DNA of 64,000 nucleotides. Source: Sordaria brevicollis (Eukaryota > Ascomycota > Sordariomycetes > Sordariales > Sordariaceae). Both the position numbers and the translations under genes were made by a program. The notes beneath the pieces were generated by a model. The model was not told the DNA's origin. It ran no database searches and saw only the letters and a program-made list of their open reading frames with translations. The stretch spans positions 1,488,001-1,552,000 of the forward strand of contig JAUTDP010000006.1 of NCBI GenBank assembly GCA_033439795.1. The letters run 5' to 3'. This document shows, piece after piece, positions 54,899-64,000 of this stretch (the first letter of the stretch is position 1; each line of letters begins with the position of its first letter).

Positions 54899-56160
54899 GC
54901 CGTGGCCTTGACTTGATCATATTATCTTGCCATATATGGTCATCAACCCATCGCCATCTTCCGAACGGCCGGGCAAAAGGACGAGTGAAGCTTCCGATAT
55001 CTTTCGGCATCATTACTTGCAGAGCGAAGGGGAGCTAGAATTTCAAGTGATAAGAGATAAACCGTCACCGAACGGCCGATTGATTTCGATACCATTTCCT
55101 TTGTCTCTCTTTTGTCAAGGTCGGGCTCAATCAAAAATAAGATACCGGTTAGAGGGGTGGAATAAGGATGCAGGAAAGCAAGATACCAGATACCCAGGTG
55201 ATGAGGGTATCATTTATACCACCGGCGACGTCCGGAACGTAACGTGTGAACGATCTCCTTTGTCAAGTCGTCGATTTGGTGCGGGTTTTGTCGTTTTAAC
55301 CATATACCTTGTATTATGTAATGCTGGGGTCCTACTGCGTATGTAGGTGATCTAATTGAGGAGGAAGTGAAAGTGGTGGGCAGGGCGGGGTGGTCTTCGA
55401 TTTCTAGTCAGAGGATGGGATGGGAGCTCGGTAGCTCCGCTCCTAAGATCCGAAGGAAAGCTGATGCCCGGCTGGCTCCGTGGCCAAGTCAGATAGCGAT
55501 GAGTTTAGTGTGCTCAAATATCAAACATTTGAAGAACCATCAATCACTCCCAGCTGTCCAAATCTGTGTCGACCGTTATCTGAATTCGTGATCAAGATGT
55601 GAATTGTGGTGTTGTCGAGAGGTTAAACTTCCCGTGGTCGCGTTTGCGGGACCCTGCCCCTGGATGCGCCAGGTCCGGGTTAGGGTTGTGATGCTTGTGA
55701 TGCCCCACTAATGGATGCGAAGCAACCCAAAGCGGATAATGAAAGAAGGGGCAAGAGCTCTCAGCGCCTGGATGCGACGGCTCCTGCTTTGTCAAAGAAG
55801 CTTCATTCCGTAAGGAATCGTATTGGTTATGATTGCTGTATTTGCGGCCTTGATATTGTTCGTGTTGCAGTGTACAGCACTGCTAGCTGCCAAACAGGGT
55901 GAATTACTGCGTAAAAGCCGAGTCAAGCGGGACAATTTTTGCCCCACACTCAAATATCCAAAAATTCGGACCTCCAAAAATTCACGGGGGGGAAAACTGC
56001 CCTGGCTTTTCAAACTTAAGCCCCACCAAAAATCGCCGCCAAACCAGAGCAACGTCAACCCATCGCGACGACAACCACCTACGGCCGTTTCTGTCATCCA
56101 CCGCACCCATCCCCAGACAAAGCCGAACCAGCGGAATCAAATCAGTCACAGATATTCAAG
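54899..56160. other. Intergenic region before eIF3g
   Basis: A 1.26-kb spacer between two plus-strand genes, with no supportable gene or repeat. The last 250 bases are A/C-rich leader. Confidence 0.5.
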
Positions 56161-57398
56161 ATGGCTGCCCTCCAACAGAAGTCAGTTCCTCTCCATATGC
56201 AACGACAGCAATTGCCCGCCGTCCACATTCACATCCACGCCCCCGATTAGCCGATCGCCATTTTCCCGGCGTAGCTTTCACAAGCCACCACGTGTGTGCG
56301 TTTGGTTTTTAGGGAGAACAGAGTTTAACATGGTGTTTCGCAATCATACAGGCACGACTGGGCCGACGATGACGAGCTCGAGGAGACCTCCACCGAACTC
56401 CCGCCCCCCCAGAAGATCACCAACAAGGATGGCAGCACGACCATCATCGAGTACCGCCTGAACGACAACGGCCAGAAGGTCAAGACCACACGACGCATCC
56501 GCTACATCACGCACCGCGAAGTCGTCAACCCCCGCGTCGCCGAGCGCAAGTCGTGGGCCAAGTTCGGCCTGAGCGCCAAGGACGGCGCCGGCCCGGCCCC
56601 CGACACCACCTCGGTCGGCGAGAACATCATCTTCAAGCCGTCCTTCAACTGGCGCCAGGATGCCAAGGACGAGAGCAAGGACCCCAACGCCCAGGCCATG
56701 AAGGACAAGCTCAAGGACAAGAAGGTCAAGTGCCGTATCTGCAACGGAGAGCATTTCACCGCCCGCTGTCCCTACAAGGACACCATGGCCCCCATCGGCG
56801 AGGCCGGTGCCGGTGCCGGTGCCGACGCCGCCGCTGGTGCTGCTGACGAGGCCGCTGCTGCCTCCGCGGGTGCTGCTGGTGCTGGAAAGAAGGGCTCGTA
56901 CGTGCCACCTGCGCTCCGTGGCGCCGGTGCTGGTGCGGCTGCTGGAGAGAGGATGGGCGGAAAGTACGGCGAGCGCGACGATCTCGCCACTCTCAGAGTT
57001 ACCAACGTACGTTTCCCCCCGGTTTTCTGGAGGAGGAGGAGAAGGAGGAGGGAAAAGAGGAGGAAGAGAAGAGGAAGAATGAATGGAAGAGAGAGCTGCA
57101 GAGGCAGTTCACCTGGTTCTCGGATGGCTTATTTTGACGGGACGCTGCGTGCTAACATACTTTCCACACTTAGGTTTCCGAGATGGCCGAGGAACAAGAG
57201 CTCCGCGATATGTTCGAGCGGTTCGGTCGCGTCACCCGTGTCTTCCTTGCCAAGGATCGCGATACGGGTCTCGCCAAGGGTTTCGCTTTCATCAGTTTCG
57301 CGGATCGCAGCGACGCTGTCAAGGCTTGCGCCAAGATGGACGGTTTCGGTTTCAGGCATTTGATCCTCAGGGTCGAGTTCGCGAAGAAGGCCGCGTAA
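56161..57398 (+). CDS. tif35: Translation initiation factor eIF3 subunit G
   Basis: Exons 56161-56180, 56352-57006 and 57174-57398 join in frame to 299 residues. The introns are comparatively long at 171 bp (unusual GTCAGT donor) and 167 bp (GTACGT donor, GCTAAC branch). The N terminus [20 protein letters not shown] and the segment [20 protein letters not shown] are typical of eIF3g. A zinc-knuckle-type motif [13 protein letters not shown] lies at residues 134-146. An Ala/Gly spacer is followed by [11 protein letters not shown]-terminal RRM begins LRVTNV (RNP2) and contains KGFAFISF (RNP1); its RNP2 spans the second splice junction, which confirms that intron. In the eIF3 complex this subunit sits near the mRNA entry channel with eIF3i and aids scanning and reinitiation. 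Length is close to yeast Tif35 (274). Confidence 0.95.
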
Positions 57399-58335
57399 AT
57401 CGGTGGTCTTTGAGGCGGACGAGAAGGTGGAAGAGACGAGATGCTGGACGATGCGGAGCTTAGAGGGATCTGAAAATTTGCGATGTTCTGGGTCTTTATA
57501 ATGCGGTCTGCTACTGAGAGGAGTACGTCACAAAAATAAGAAGAGGACTCCTTGATTACAACCAACTCTACGACCTGCTTCTGTTCTCTGTGGTTTGGAG
57601 TTGATAACTAATGGGAACGCCGCGGCAAAAATTGGCATGTTCAAGAGATTTTATTTGACCTTTTTTCAAAGAAAGGAGGTAAAGGCGGCCATTTGAAGCC
57701 AGATGTCCAGTTGAGGGTCAAGCTACGGTTTCTTATCAGGTCAATGAACAAGACTGGAACAATGATGCAGCGTGGCACACTACAAACAGCAGTGAACCTC
57801 TTAATAATGGCATGAGCTTATTCTTTCAGATCAAGCAAGACTAACTCTCCTGACATGAAGACATTACCATTAATACTAGCTCTTAACTATCAGGTTTGCC
57901 CCTTGTCAATCAGCCATCAGCCATTACAAGTAAACCTCAAACTGACAAGTTCCGTCATTAGCATTAACCATCAAACCCAGCTAAGTAAATGCAACATCGT
58001 AAGTTCTTGAGGTCTTTCCTACCAGCCGATGCATCACTTCATCTCTCCCTCTCGTTTTCTAGTCTCATCCGCTAACATCATTACCATCAAGATCGTCAGG
58101 CTGACTTGTCGAAGTCACTCATCCTTCCGCCCTCCCGTCGTGAATCGTGAAATGGAAATTGTCGACAAAGGAAAATGCGGCTGGTCGCCTGAAAATGTCA
58201 GTTGTAAGGGCAAAGGAACCCGAAAATGAGCTTGAACCGAAAAAGAAATCCGAGACGAGCAACTGTCAGTTATAACACCATAGAAGCCAGATAACCCGGC
58301 TTCCCGTTCTCGTAAAACCACCTCGCCCAAGGCCC
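57399..58335. other. Convergent intergenic region
   Basis: 937 bases of AT-rich 3' flank between eIF3g and the Lys/Arg-rich gene. I see no feature. Confidence 0.5.
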
Positions 58336-59049
58336 TCAAACCTTCTCATCCCTAGACCTCCTCGACTTTCTCCTACTCCTTCTCCTCTGGTCACAATCAC
58401 TCTCGTCATCACTCATGCGCCTCTCATCCTCACTCTCACTTCTCTCACTCTCATCAACTTCTTCTTGTTCATCCTTCTCCCTCCTCTTACCCCACTTCCT
58501 CTCCCTCCTCCTCCGCTCTCGAACACTCTCATCCTCACTCTCATCACTTCCACTCCCATCTACTTCCCTCACCGTCTCCTCAACAACACCATTTCCTTTA
58601 ACCTCTTTCCCCTTTCTTCCCCACTTTCTCTTCCCAACAGCACCCTTCTCGCCCTGCTTTCCTGTTCCCCATCCCTTCCCCCATCCTTTCTCCTTCTGCT
58701 CCTCCATATTCTCTTCTCCAACCCTCTTCACCTTTGCTCCATCCTTCCTTTTTCTATTACTTTCATCTCTCTTGAATTTCATATCCTCCCACCCCTCCAA
58801 AACCAAATACCTCCACCCCTTAACCCAGCCCCATCCCAATCCCACCGCCAACTTCGTATGCCCCTTTGCTTGCCTAAAATGTTCGGCTGCCTCAGCCCTA
58901 TTAGCCCTCGCCAGCTTTGCTCGCTTTCGAGAGGTGTAAGCGCGTTCGGCGCGCCGGGCTTGTTTAAGTGCTTCTGCGGCGTGGTGCCGGGAGAGGCGGA
59001 GGGCGGCTTCGGTTCCGGCTGTTGAGGGTCTTTGGGCCGTCGTTTTCAT
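58336..59049 (-). CDS. Lys/Arg/Glu-rich protein, unknown function
   Basis: A frame of 237 codons starts at MKTTAQRPSTAGTEAALRLS in a CACC-ATG context. The first 90 residues are Ala/Arg-rich and helical (HHAAEALKQARRAERAYTSRKRAKLARANRAEAAEHFRQAKGHTK) with one Trp-containing hydrophobic patch (AVGLGWGWVKGWRYLVLEGW). The rest is a charged, disordered Lys/Arg/Glu/Ser tail resembling nuclear or nucleolar proteins. I recognise no domain. The start overlaps the stop of an upstream ORF (59372-59046) in the sequence ATGA. The frame of this gene stays open upstream for at least 230 bases without an ATG. The true gene may therefore include the upstream ORF by way of an unseen intron or a frameshift. Composition in the tail makes codon evidence weaker than usual. 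Confidence 0.6.
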   Translation of the reverse strand: MKTTAQRPSTAGTEAALRLSRHHAAEALKQARRAERAYTSRKRAKLARANRAEAAEHFRQAKGHTKLAVGLGWGWVKGWRYLVLEGWEDMKFKRDESNRKRKDGAKVKRVGEENMEEQKEKGWGKGWGTGKQGEKGAVGKRKWGRKGKEVKGNGVVEETVREVDGSGSDESEDESVRERRRRERKWGKRREKDEQEEVDESERSESEDERRMSDDESDCDQRRRSRRKSRRSRDEKV

Positions 59050-59372
59050 GGTGGTGACCAGGGGAAAGGAGGGGTGGTGGCTGGACTTGGAGGGGTCGTC
59101 GGAGGGTGGAGGGGAAGAAGGACGGGGGAGGGGGGTTGGGGTTTTTCTAGGGAGGGTTTGCCTTTCTGGGCGGGCGTGTCTTTGGGAGGGGTGGGAGGTG
59201 GGAGGGAGTCTTCCGATGTTGAAGAGAGGGTGGATACGGAGTTGGCTCCTGAGGAGGGTTGGCGGGTATGTTTGGTTGACTGGTGGCGTTGTGGCATTTT
59301 GGGTCGTTGAGCGGATGCTGGAGCCGCGGCTTGAGAGCTGGACCGGAAGGGGTCACTTAGTCGGGAGAGCAT
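59046..59372 (-). CDS. Upstream ORF or N-terminal part of the Lys/Arg-rich gene
   Basis: This 108-residue frame begins MLSRLSDPFRSSSQAAAPAS and continues KMPQRHQSTKHTRQPSSGAN, then a Ser/Thr/Pro-rich stretch ending PATTPPFPWSPP. It looks like the disordered N terminus of a fungal protein rather than random sequence. Its TGA (59048-59046) overlaps the ATG of the following ORF by two bases. No splice donor with a good GTRAGT match lies between 59046 and 59200 on this strand. It could be a separate small protein, a regulatory upstream ORF, or the front of a single gene disrupted by an indel. Confidence 0.4.
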   Translation of the reverse strand: MLSRLSDPFRSSSQAAAPASAQRPKMPQRHQSTKHTRQPSSGANSVSTLSSTSEDSLPPPTPPKDTPAQKGKPSLEKPQPPSPVLLPLHPPTTPPSPATTPPFPWSPP

Positions 59373-61518
59373 CGTGATGGCTTCGACCGATGATGAATGA
59401 TACGGCGGAGGAGGAGACGGTGAGGTGAGGTTGCGTGAAGGAATGACATTGTCTAAGGGCCTAGGTGGGATGAATGCATTTATATTCAACCTTAGTAATT
59501 AGCAGGCTGTTCACTTGAACGCCTATCTGAGGCGTGGTGAGAAGTGCCATAGAGTGTTTTGGAGTGTTGGCTCGATACCACCTAGGTATTTCTGGAGTTC
59601 ATGCAATGTCTTGGCACCATTGAACCCTTTGAAGCAGAGTGGTCGTTGTCCCCCTCTCGACGTCAATGCTTAAAGCTGTAAAATGAGGCTATCACTAGAT
59701 AGATTCTTTAGCATGAAATTATCATTCCATGATATTTCCGCATGCGGTGATGGTGGTCAGAGATCCAGGTTGGATGGTTCCCTCAACCCGTGCTGAAGAA
59801 AGAGTGTGGTTGCCATGAAGTCGAAGATCGACAGGCACCATGCATTGTTGTTGCCCACCCTTCCACGCACATAATCATATTCTGCCGGGTTGAAGGGTCT
59901 ATTAGAAGATTTGCAAGAGACACCATCACGATAGACGAAGGACGGCAGTTCGTGACAATGGCAGACTGACGATGTCGTTCCCAGCCAGGTGTTTCGAAAG
60001 TTGTTGAGGTGGAACTGTGATGTGACGGAAATGTGGAGGGACTACAGACTCTGGTGCTGGCTATTAAGAAAGATAAGATAAAGCTCATGTGGCCGATAGC
60101 GATCTGTTAGTGTCACCAGCATAGAGGTATCTAATGCCCCCGTCCTACCACCAAATCATCAGCTTTCACTAACAGATACATAGCCTGAATGTCGACAATG
60201 ATAGCGTTTCGATAGCGTCGTGTTGACAGCTGCCCGTCATCCGAATTTCCAGCCTTAAACCCAATCCGCTCATCAACCTCCCGGCTTTCTCCTTCCTCTC
60301 CGATACAAGCTTCAACAGTGGGTTTTCTCAACGAGGCGAAGACACTCTCTCCGCACAAGAAGCGGGTTCCAGGCCATTTTAGCCTCTGTTTCTCTCCATT
60401 TTTTGTTTTCGAAAGAGATGCTTCCCGAACCCTCTCTCGACGACGAAGAGAGTTCGGCCCTATCGTCCAAAGCCGAAGGATCGTCCAATTGAATGATACA
60501 ATCAGCGGGATCGCTCAACAGCCCGATTCATTTCGCGGGCGTGCGGGTCCTTTGTGTCTTTTGTCCTCACTCACTGAAGTCCTGACTGTCACTGCACGCC
60601 TTCGGGTCTCCGCGCATTGCGCATACCGTGTCCTATAATATCTGCCTCTCTTCCGAGTGGCCGGCTGCCCCCGCTCTCCCCCGGAAGAACCGCGAGCGGC
60701 GGGAGTTCGCGTCAGTTGCAGGTTGGTGAGAAGCCAGTGAGAGGCTCACAGAGAAAGGCACAGAGGAGGGCAAGTGCCACGAGAAAGAAAAAGAGGGGAT
60801 CGACCATATGGAAGGTACAGTAAAGACAAGACAAGGACCCCCAAGTTTTCCCAAAAAGTTCCCCAACGACTTGGAGGACCCCCCCTGAACCCACATGAGT
60901 TTGTTGACTTTGGGAAGCACAAAGAATTGCATGTGAAGATTGGTCTCCATATCCCACTCTATCGTCGACCGGGGTGGTGACCGTGGTGGTTGTTCATTGC
61001 TGGGTGTTTGTGTCTGACTGACTACTGGTAGAGTTACATCCGGAGTCTTTCTTTTTCCACCCTGATCTCCTCTGCCGCTACCTTTTGCTTCCGACTTCCG
61101 CTGTCTTGTCCCTCTCTGTCCCTCTCTGACGTCGTTCTGGGAAAGAATACCCTACACGACACCTGTTCTGGCCAGTTCGTTCTTTCTCTTTGTCATCCCA
61201 CGCCTTCCCCTGTTGGTAGCTGTCTCATCGTTGTATCAGTGAGCAAAGTGCCAGCCGGATAACGAATAACGAAACAACAAGGCTTGGCATCCTTCCTGAA
61301 CTTTTCGGGGTTTTTGTCTGGGATTCCTTGTGGTGGTCACGCCTTCAGCGCCCAAAAATTCGACGGCCCAATCGAGTACAAAACCGCCGACAATCAGCAC
61401 AGTCGCCGACGGTTTCCGTTTCCCGTTTCGTTTCTGGCATGTTCAGTCCGTTACACAAGCTCAACGCTTATAACACATCTACACCTCAATCCGGTTTTCA
61501 ACACCGTGACCCCTCACA
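59373..61518. other. Upstream region of the Cho2-type gene
   Basis: The 2.1-kb spacer between divergent genes has no supportable gene. The last 500 bases are a CT-rich leader. A sequence CATGTGAA, resembling the yeast inositol/choline-responsive core, lies at 60931-60938. Confidence 0.5.
60931..60938 (+). promoter_or_regulatory. UAS-INO-like core CATGTGAA upstream of the Cho2-type gene
   Basis: In budding yeast, CATGTGAAAT sites bound by Ino2-Ino4 control CHO2 and other phospholipid genes. Here the first eight bases match, 588 bp upstream of the ATG. One 8-mer match in 2 kb is expected by chance a few percent of the time, and conservation of the circuit in this fungus is uncertain. Confidence 0.25.
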
Positions 61519-64000
61519 ATGAGCTCTTCGGCAGCAGATTCTTCTGCCGCCAGGCTCAACAACAACACCGGTGATGTCCGCCAACGGCATCCTCCCGCGA
61601 CCAGCGAGACTGTAGAGGGCAGTGCCTCGCAGCAGCATAAGCAGGCAGAGGCAGAGGCCGATGCCGCTGCCGCTGCCGCTGCCGCTGCTGCGTCGAGGGT
61701 CAAGAAGACATATGGCAAAACACCAGATGGCACAGGTATGGAGATACTTTGGCTTCTTACTTCTTGCAAGACAGTTGGGATGAACTAACACAACCCCTCA
61801 CAATATCCAGTCTTCGTCGTCCCCACGACTCATGACATGGTCACCCAGCTGCTCGACCCTCGCGAGCCCAAGAACCTTTCAGATGTCGCCGTGCTCGCCA
61901 TCATCGCCCTACACTTCCTCGCCGCGTACTACCTGCCATGGGGCGTCAAGAGGCCTCTTTTTGCGGCCATCTTCATGTTCTGGAGATTGGCTTACAACGT
62001 TGGCATTGGTTACCTCTTGACTATCCAGTCCAAGTACAGGCTTCTGGTGACCTGGGCCAAGAGGTGGAAGCTGTTCGAGAACCCCGCGACTGGCAAGAAC
62101 CCGCGCCCATGGCTCTACAACCTGCTCAAGAAGGAACTCGAGACCAAGATTCCCCAGGATTACAAGTTTGAAGAGGCTCCGATCGAGTACAACACCTGGC
62201 TCACCTTCCGCCGCGTCGTCGACTTGATTCTCATGTGCGACTTCATCTCTTACTGCTTGTTCGCTATCGTCTGCGCCCACAAGCCGGACGGCGAGGGTTT
62301 CTTCATTGGCTTTGCCCGTTGGGCTGTTGGAATCACGCTGGTTGGCTTCAACCTGTGGGTCAAGCTGGATGCTCATCGCGTTGTCAAGGACTATGCTTGG
62401 TACTGGGGTGGTAAGTAGAGACCCTCTTTCAGAACGCTGAGTTTCACTGGACGATAGAAACTGACAATATTACAAGACTTCTTCTACCTCATTGAGCAGG
62501 AACTTACTTTCGACGGTGTCTTCGAGCTGGCTCCTCACCCCATGTACTCCATTGGTTACGCTGGTTACTACGGTATCTCCATGATGGCTGCGAGCTATGA
62601 CGTCCTCTTCATCTCCATCATCGCTCATGCCGCCCAATTCGCCTTCCTGGTGGTCGTCGAAAACCCTCACATCGAGAAGACCTACAACCCGCCCCAGCCT
62701 CGTGTAAGGTCCGAGTCGGAAGCTGGCAGTCAGTTGCAGGAGGTTGCTTCTGAGTACTCCGTCCCATCTACGGCCGGAAGACACGACAGCGCCCCGCAGC
62801 CCGTCCACAACATCATCGGTCTCAAGAACCTGGATTTCTTCCGCACCACCGACGTTGCCATTGTGCTTCTCACCGCTTACCTCGCCGTCGTCACCATGGT
62901 TACTCCCAACACCCGCTTCTGGCAGGCTCTTTTCGTGTTGCACGCTTTGGTTTGGCGCGTATGGTACTCGTTTGGTCTCGGAGTCATCTTGACCATGCAG
63001 TCTGAGGAGAAGATGTTCACACGGCACTTCTTGAAATACGGCGAGAGCTTGGGCGAGGCCTGGCGCCAGTGGAAGGGCATCTATCACCTGAGCAACTGCC
63101 TCTGCCACGCTTCCTTCATTGCTGCCTGCTACAAGATGTACGAATTTCCCGCCGATTGGAACAACGGCTGGGCTCTTCTCAAGCACGTCGTTGGCCTGGG
63201 CTTGATTGCTCTCCAGGTCTGGACTGCTACAAGCATCTACGAGTCGCTAGGCGAATTTGGATGGTTCTACGGCGATTTCTTCTTCGACAGCAAGAGACAG
63301 CTGACTTACACTTCGATCTACCGGTTCCTCAACAACCCCGAGCGCGTCTTTGGTACCGCTGGCTTGTGGGGTGCTGCCCTTATCACATGGTCCCGCACCA
63401 TCTTCCTCATCGCTCTTGCTGGTCACTTCCTCACTCTTGCCTTCCTCGCGTATGTTGAGAAGCCTCACATGCAAAAGGTCTATGGCCGCAACCTGCGCGA
63501 TGATGCCGGTGTTACCAAATTCATCAAGCGCTCTTTACCTCCTCCGGTGACCGAGTGGCAGCAGAGCATCGACAAGGTCTTGGATGAGACTAAGCACTTC
63601 ATCGACGAGTTCGTTGAGGCCGCTCGCTCCAGACTTGCCACCGGCTCCTCTACCATCGCCAAGGATACCTCTGCCCTGTTCAACAAGTACCCCGCTCGTC
63701 TCACTCTCAGCAAGATTTCACCCGACCTTGCGGGTTATGATCCCAAGCATTACGGTTTGTCTCTGGCTGGTACACCTGTTGTGGGCGCGAACGAGAAGGC
63801 CACTGGAAAGGAAAGCCCCAACGCTCGTGTGCTCAAGGATGTCAAGACCCAGGCTTTTGAGTATGGTGCCCCCATTCGCGTCAAGTGGACCGCGCCCGCC
63901 AAGCACAGCAAGAAGGACTGGGTTGGTCTGTACATGGTCACGGACAATCGCTCTAGGGAAGTCACCGAGGTTCCATCTCTTGGCCGCTGGGTTCCAACCA
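61519..64000 (+). CDS. cho2 (chol-1): Phosphatidylethanolamine N-methyltransferase, Cho2 type (5' part, runs off window)
   Basis: Exons 61519-61735, 61811-62410 and 62477 onward join in frame (introns 75 bp GTATGG..CAG and 66 bp GTAAGT..AAG with a CTGAC branch). At least 780 residues are visible. Cho2 carries out the first SAM-dependent methylation of phosphatidylethanolamine in the ER on the way to phosphatidylcholine; the Neurospora gene is chol-1. An Ala-rich disordered start (poly-Ala encoded about 61663-61695) precedes many membrane segments, for example [21 protein letters not shown]. The methyltransferase motif [21 protein letters not shown] and its second-half partner [16 protein letters not shown] show the internally duplicated layout of Cho2, in contrast to the short Opi3-type enzyme. 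The C-terminal soluble region begins ([20 protein letters not shown]) but is cut by the window end. Confidence 0.94.

Noticed and set aside
1..64000. CRISPR arrays, operons, riboswitches and a biosynthetic gene cluster
   Set aside because: The DNA is fungal; no direct-repeat array, bacterial-type operon or set of backbone plus tailoring genes is present. The lone FSH hydrolase has no cluster partners.

Overview
The window is nuclear DNA from a filamentous ascomycete, most likely Neurospora or a close Sordariaceae relative. Supporting signs are short 57-171 bp introns with GTRAGT-like donors and CTAAC/CTGAC-like branch points, a strong C preference at third codon positions, long intergenic leaders, and one AT-rich transposon full of stop codons that looks mutated by RIP (repeat-induced point mutation). 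The gene set (FGAM synthase, a CYA-5/Pet309-like PPR protein, mitochondrial Hsp70, Cho2-type methyltransferase) also fits, but no strain can be named from sequence alone.

Layout. 1-5.2 kb: 3' end of FGAM synthase (purines), Sgt2/SGTA TPR co-chaperone (minus), RING-CH membrane E3 (plus). 5.7-10.5 kb: galactokinase (minus) and a TTI2-like HEAT protein (plus), divergent. 10.9-20.6 kb: Fig4-type Sac-domain phosphoinositide phosphatase (minus), a single-pass Cys-rich membrane protein and an Arg/Asp-rich disordered protein (both plus). 21.7-33.4 kb: FSH-type serine hydrolase (plus), PPR protein (minus), SRP68 (plus), mitochondrial Hsp70 (minus). 35.2-44.0 kb: CRT10-like WD protein (plus), Ser/Pro-rich coiled-coil protein (minus), a 352-bp Tourist-like MITE, L-2-hydroxyglutarate dehydrogenase (plus). 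44.0-52.5 kb: about 8.5 kb with no gene I can support, holding a nested transposon (a Fot1/pogo element inside one terminal repeat of a 511-bp long-TIR element) and a small degenerate inverted repeat. 52.5-64 kb: PH-domain protein, eIF3g, a Lys/Arg-rich hypothetical gene with an ATGA-overlapping upstream ORF, and the 5' part of the Cho2-type phosphatidylethanolamine N-methyltransferase, which runs off the window.

The genes are mostly unrelated housekeeping functions and do not form a pathway cluster. Loose themes are protein biogenesis and folding (Sgt2, SRP68, eIF3g, mtHsp70), mitochondrial function (PPR protein, mtHsp70, L2HGDH) and membrane lipids (Fig4, Cho2). I found no convincing new multi-gene system. 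The most interesting structures are the mobile elements at 41.6 kb and 47.5-50.1 kb and the ATGA overlap at 59.05 kb. Exon boundaries were read by eye and checked for reading-frame continuity by arithmetic; no alignment or transcript data were available.
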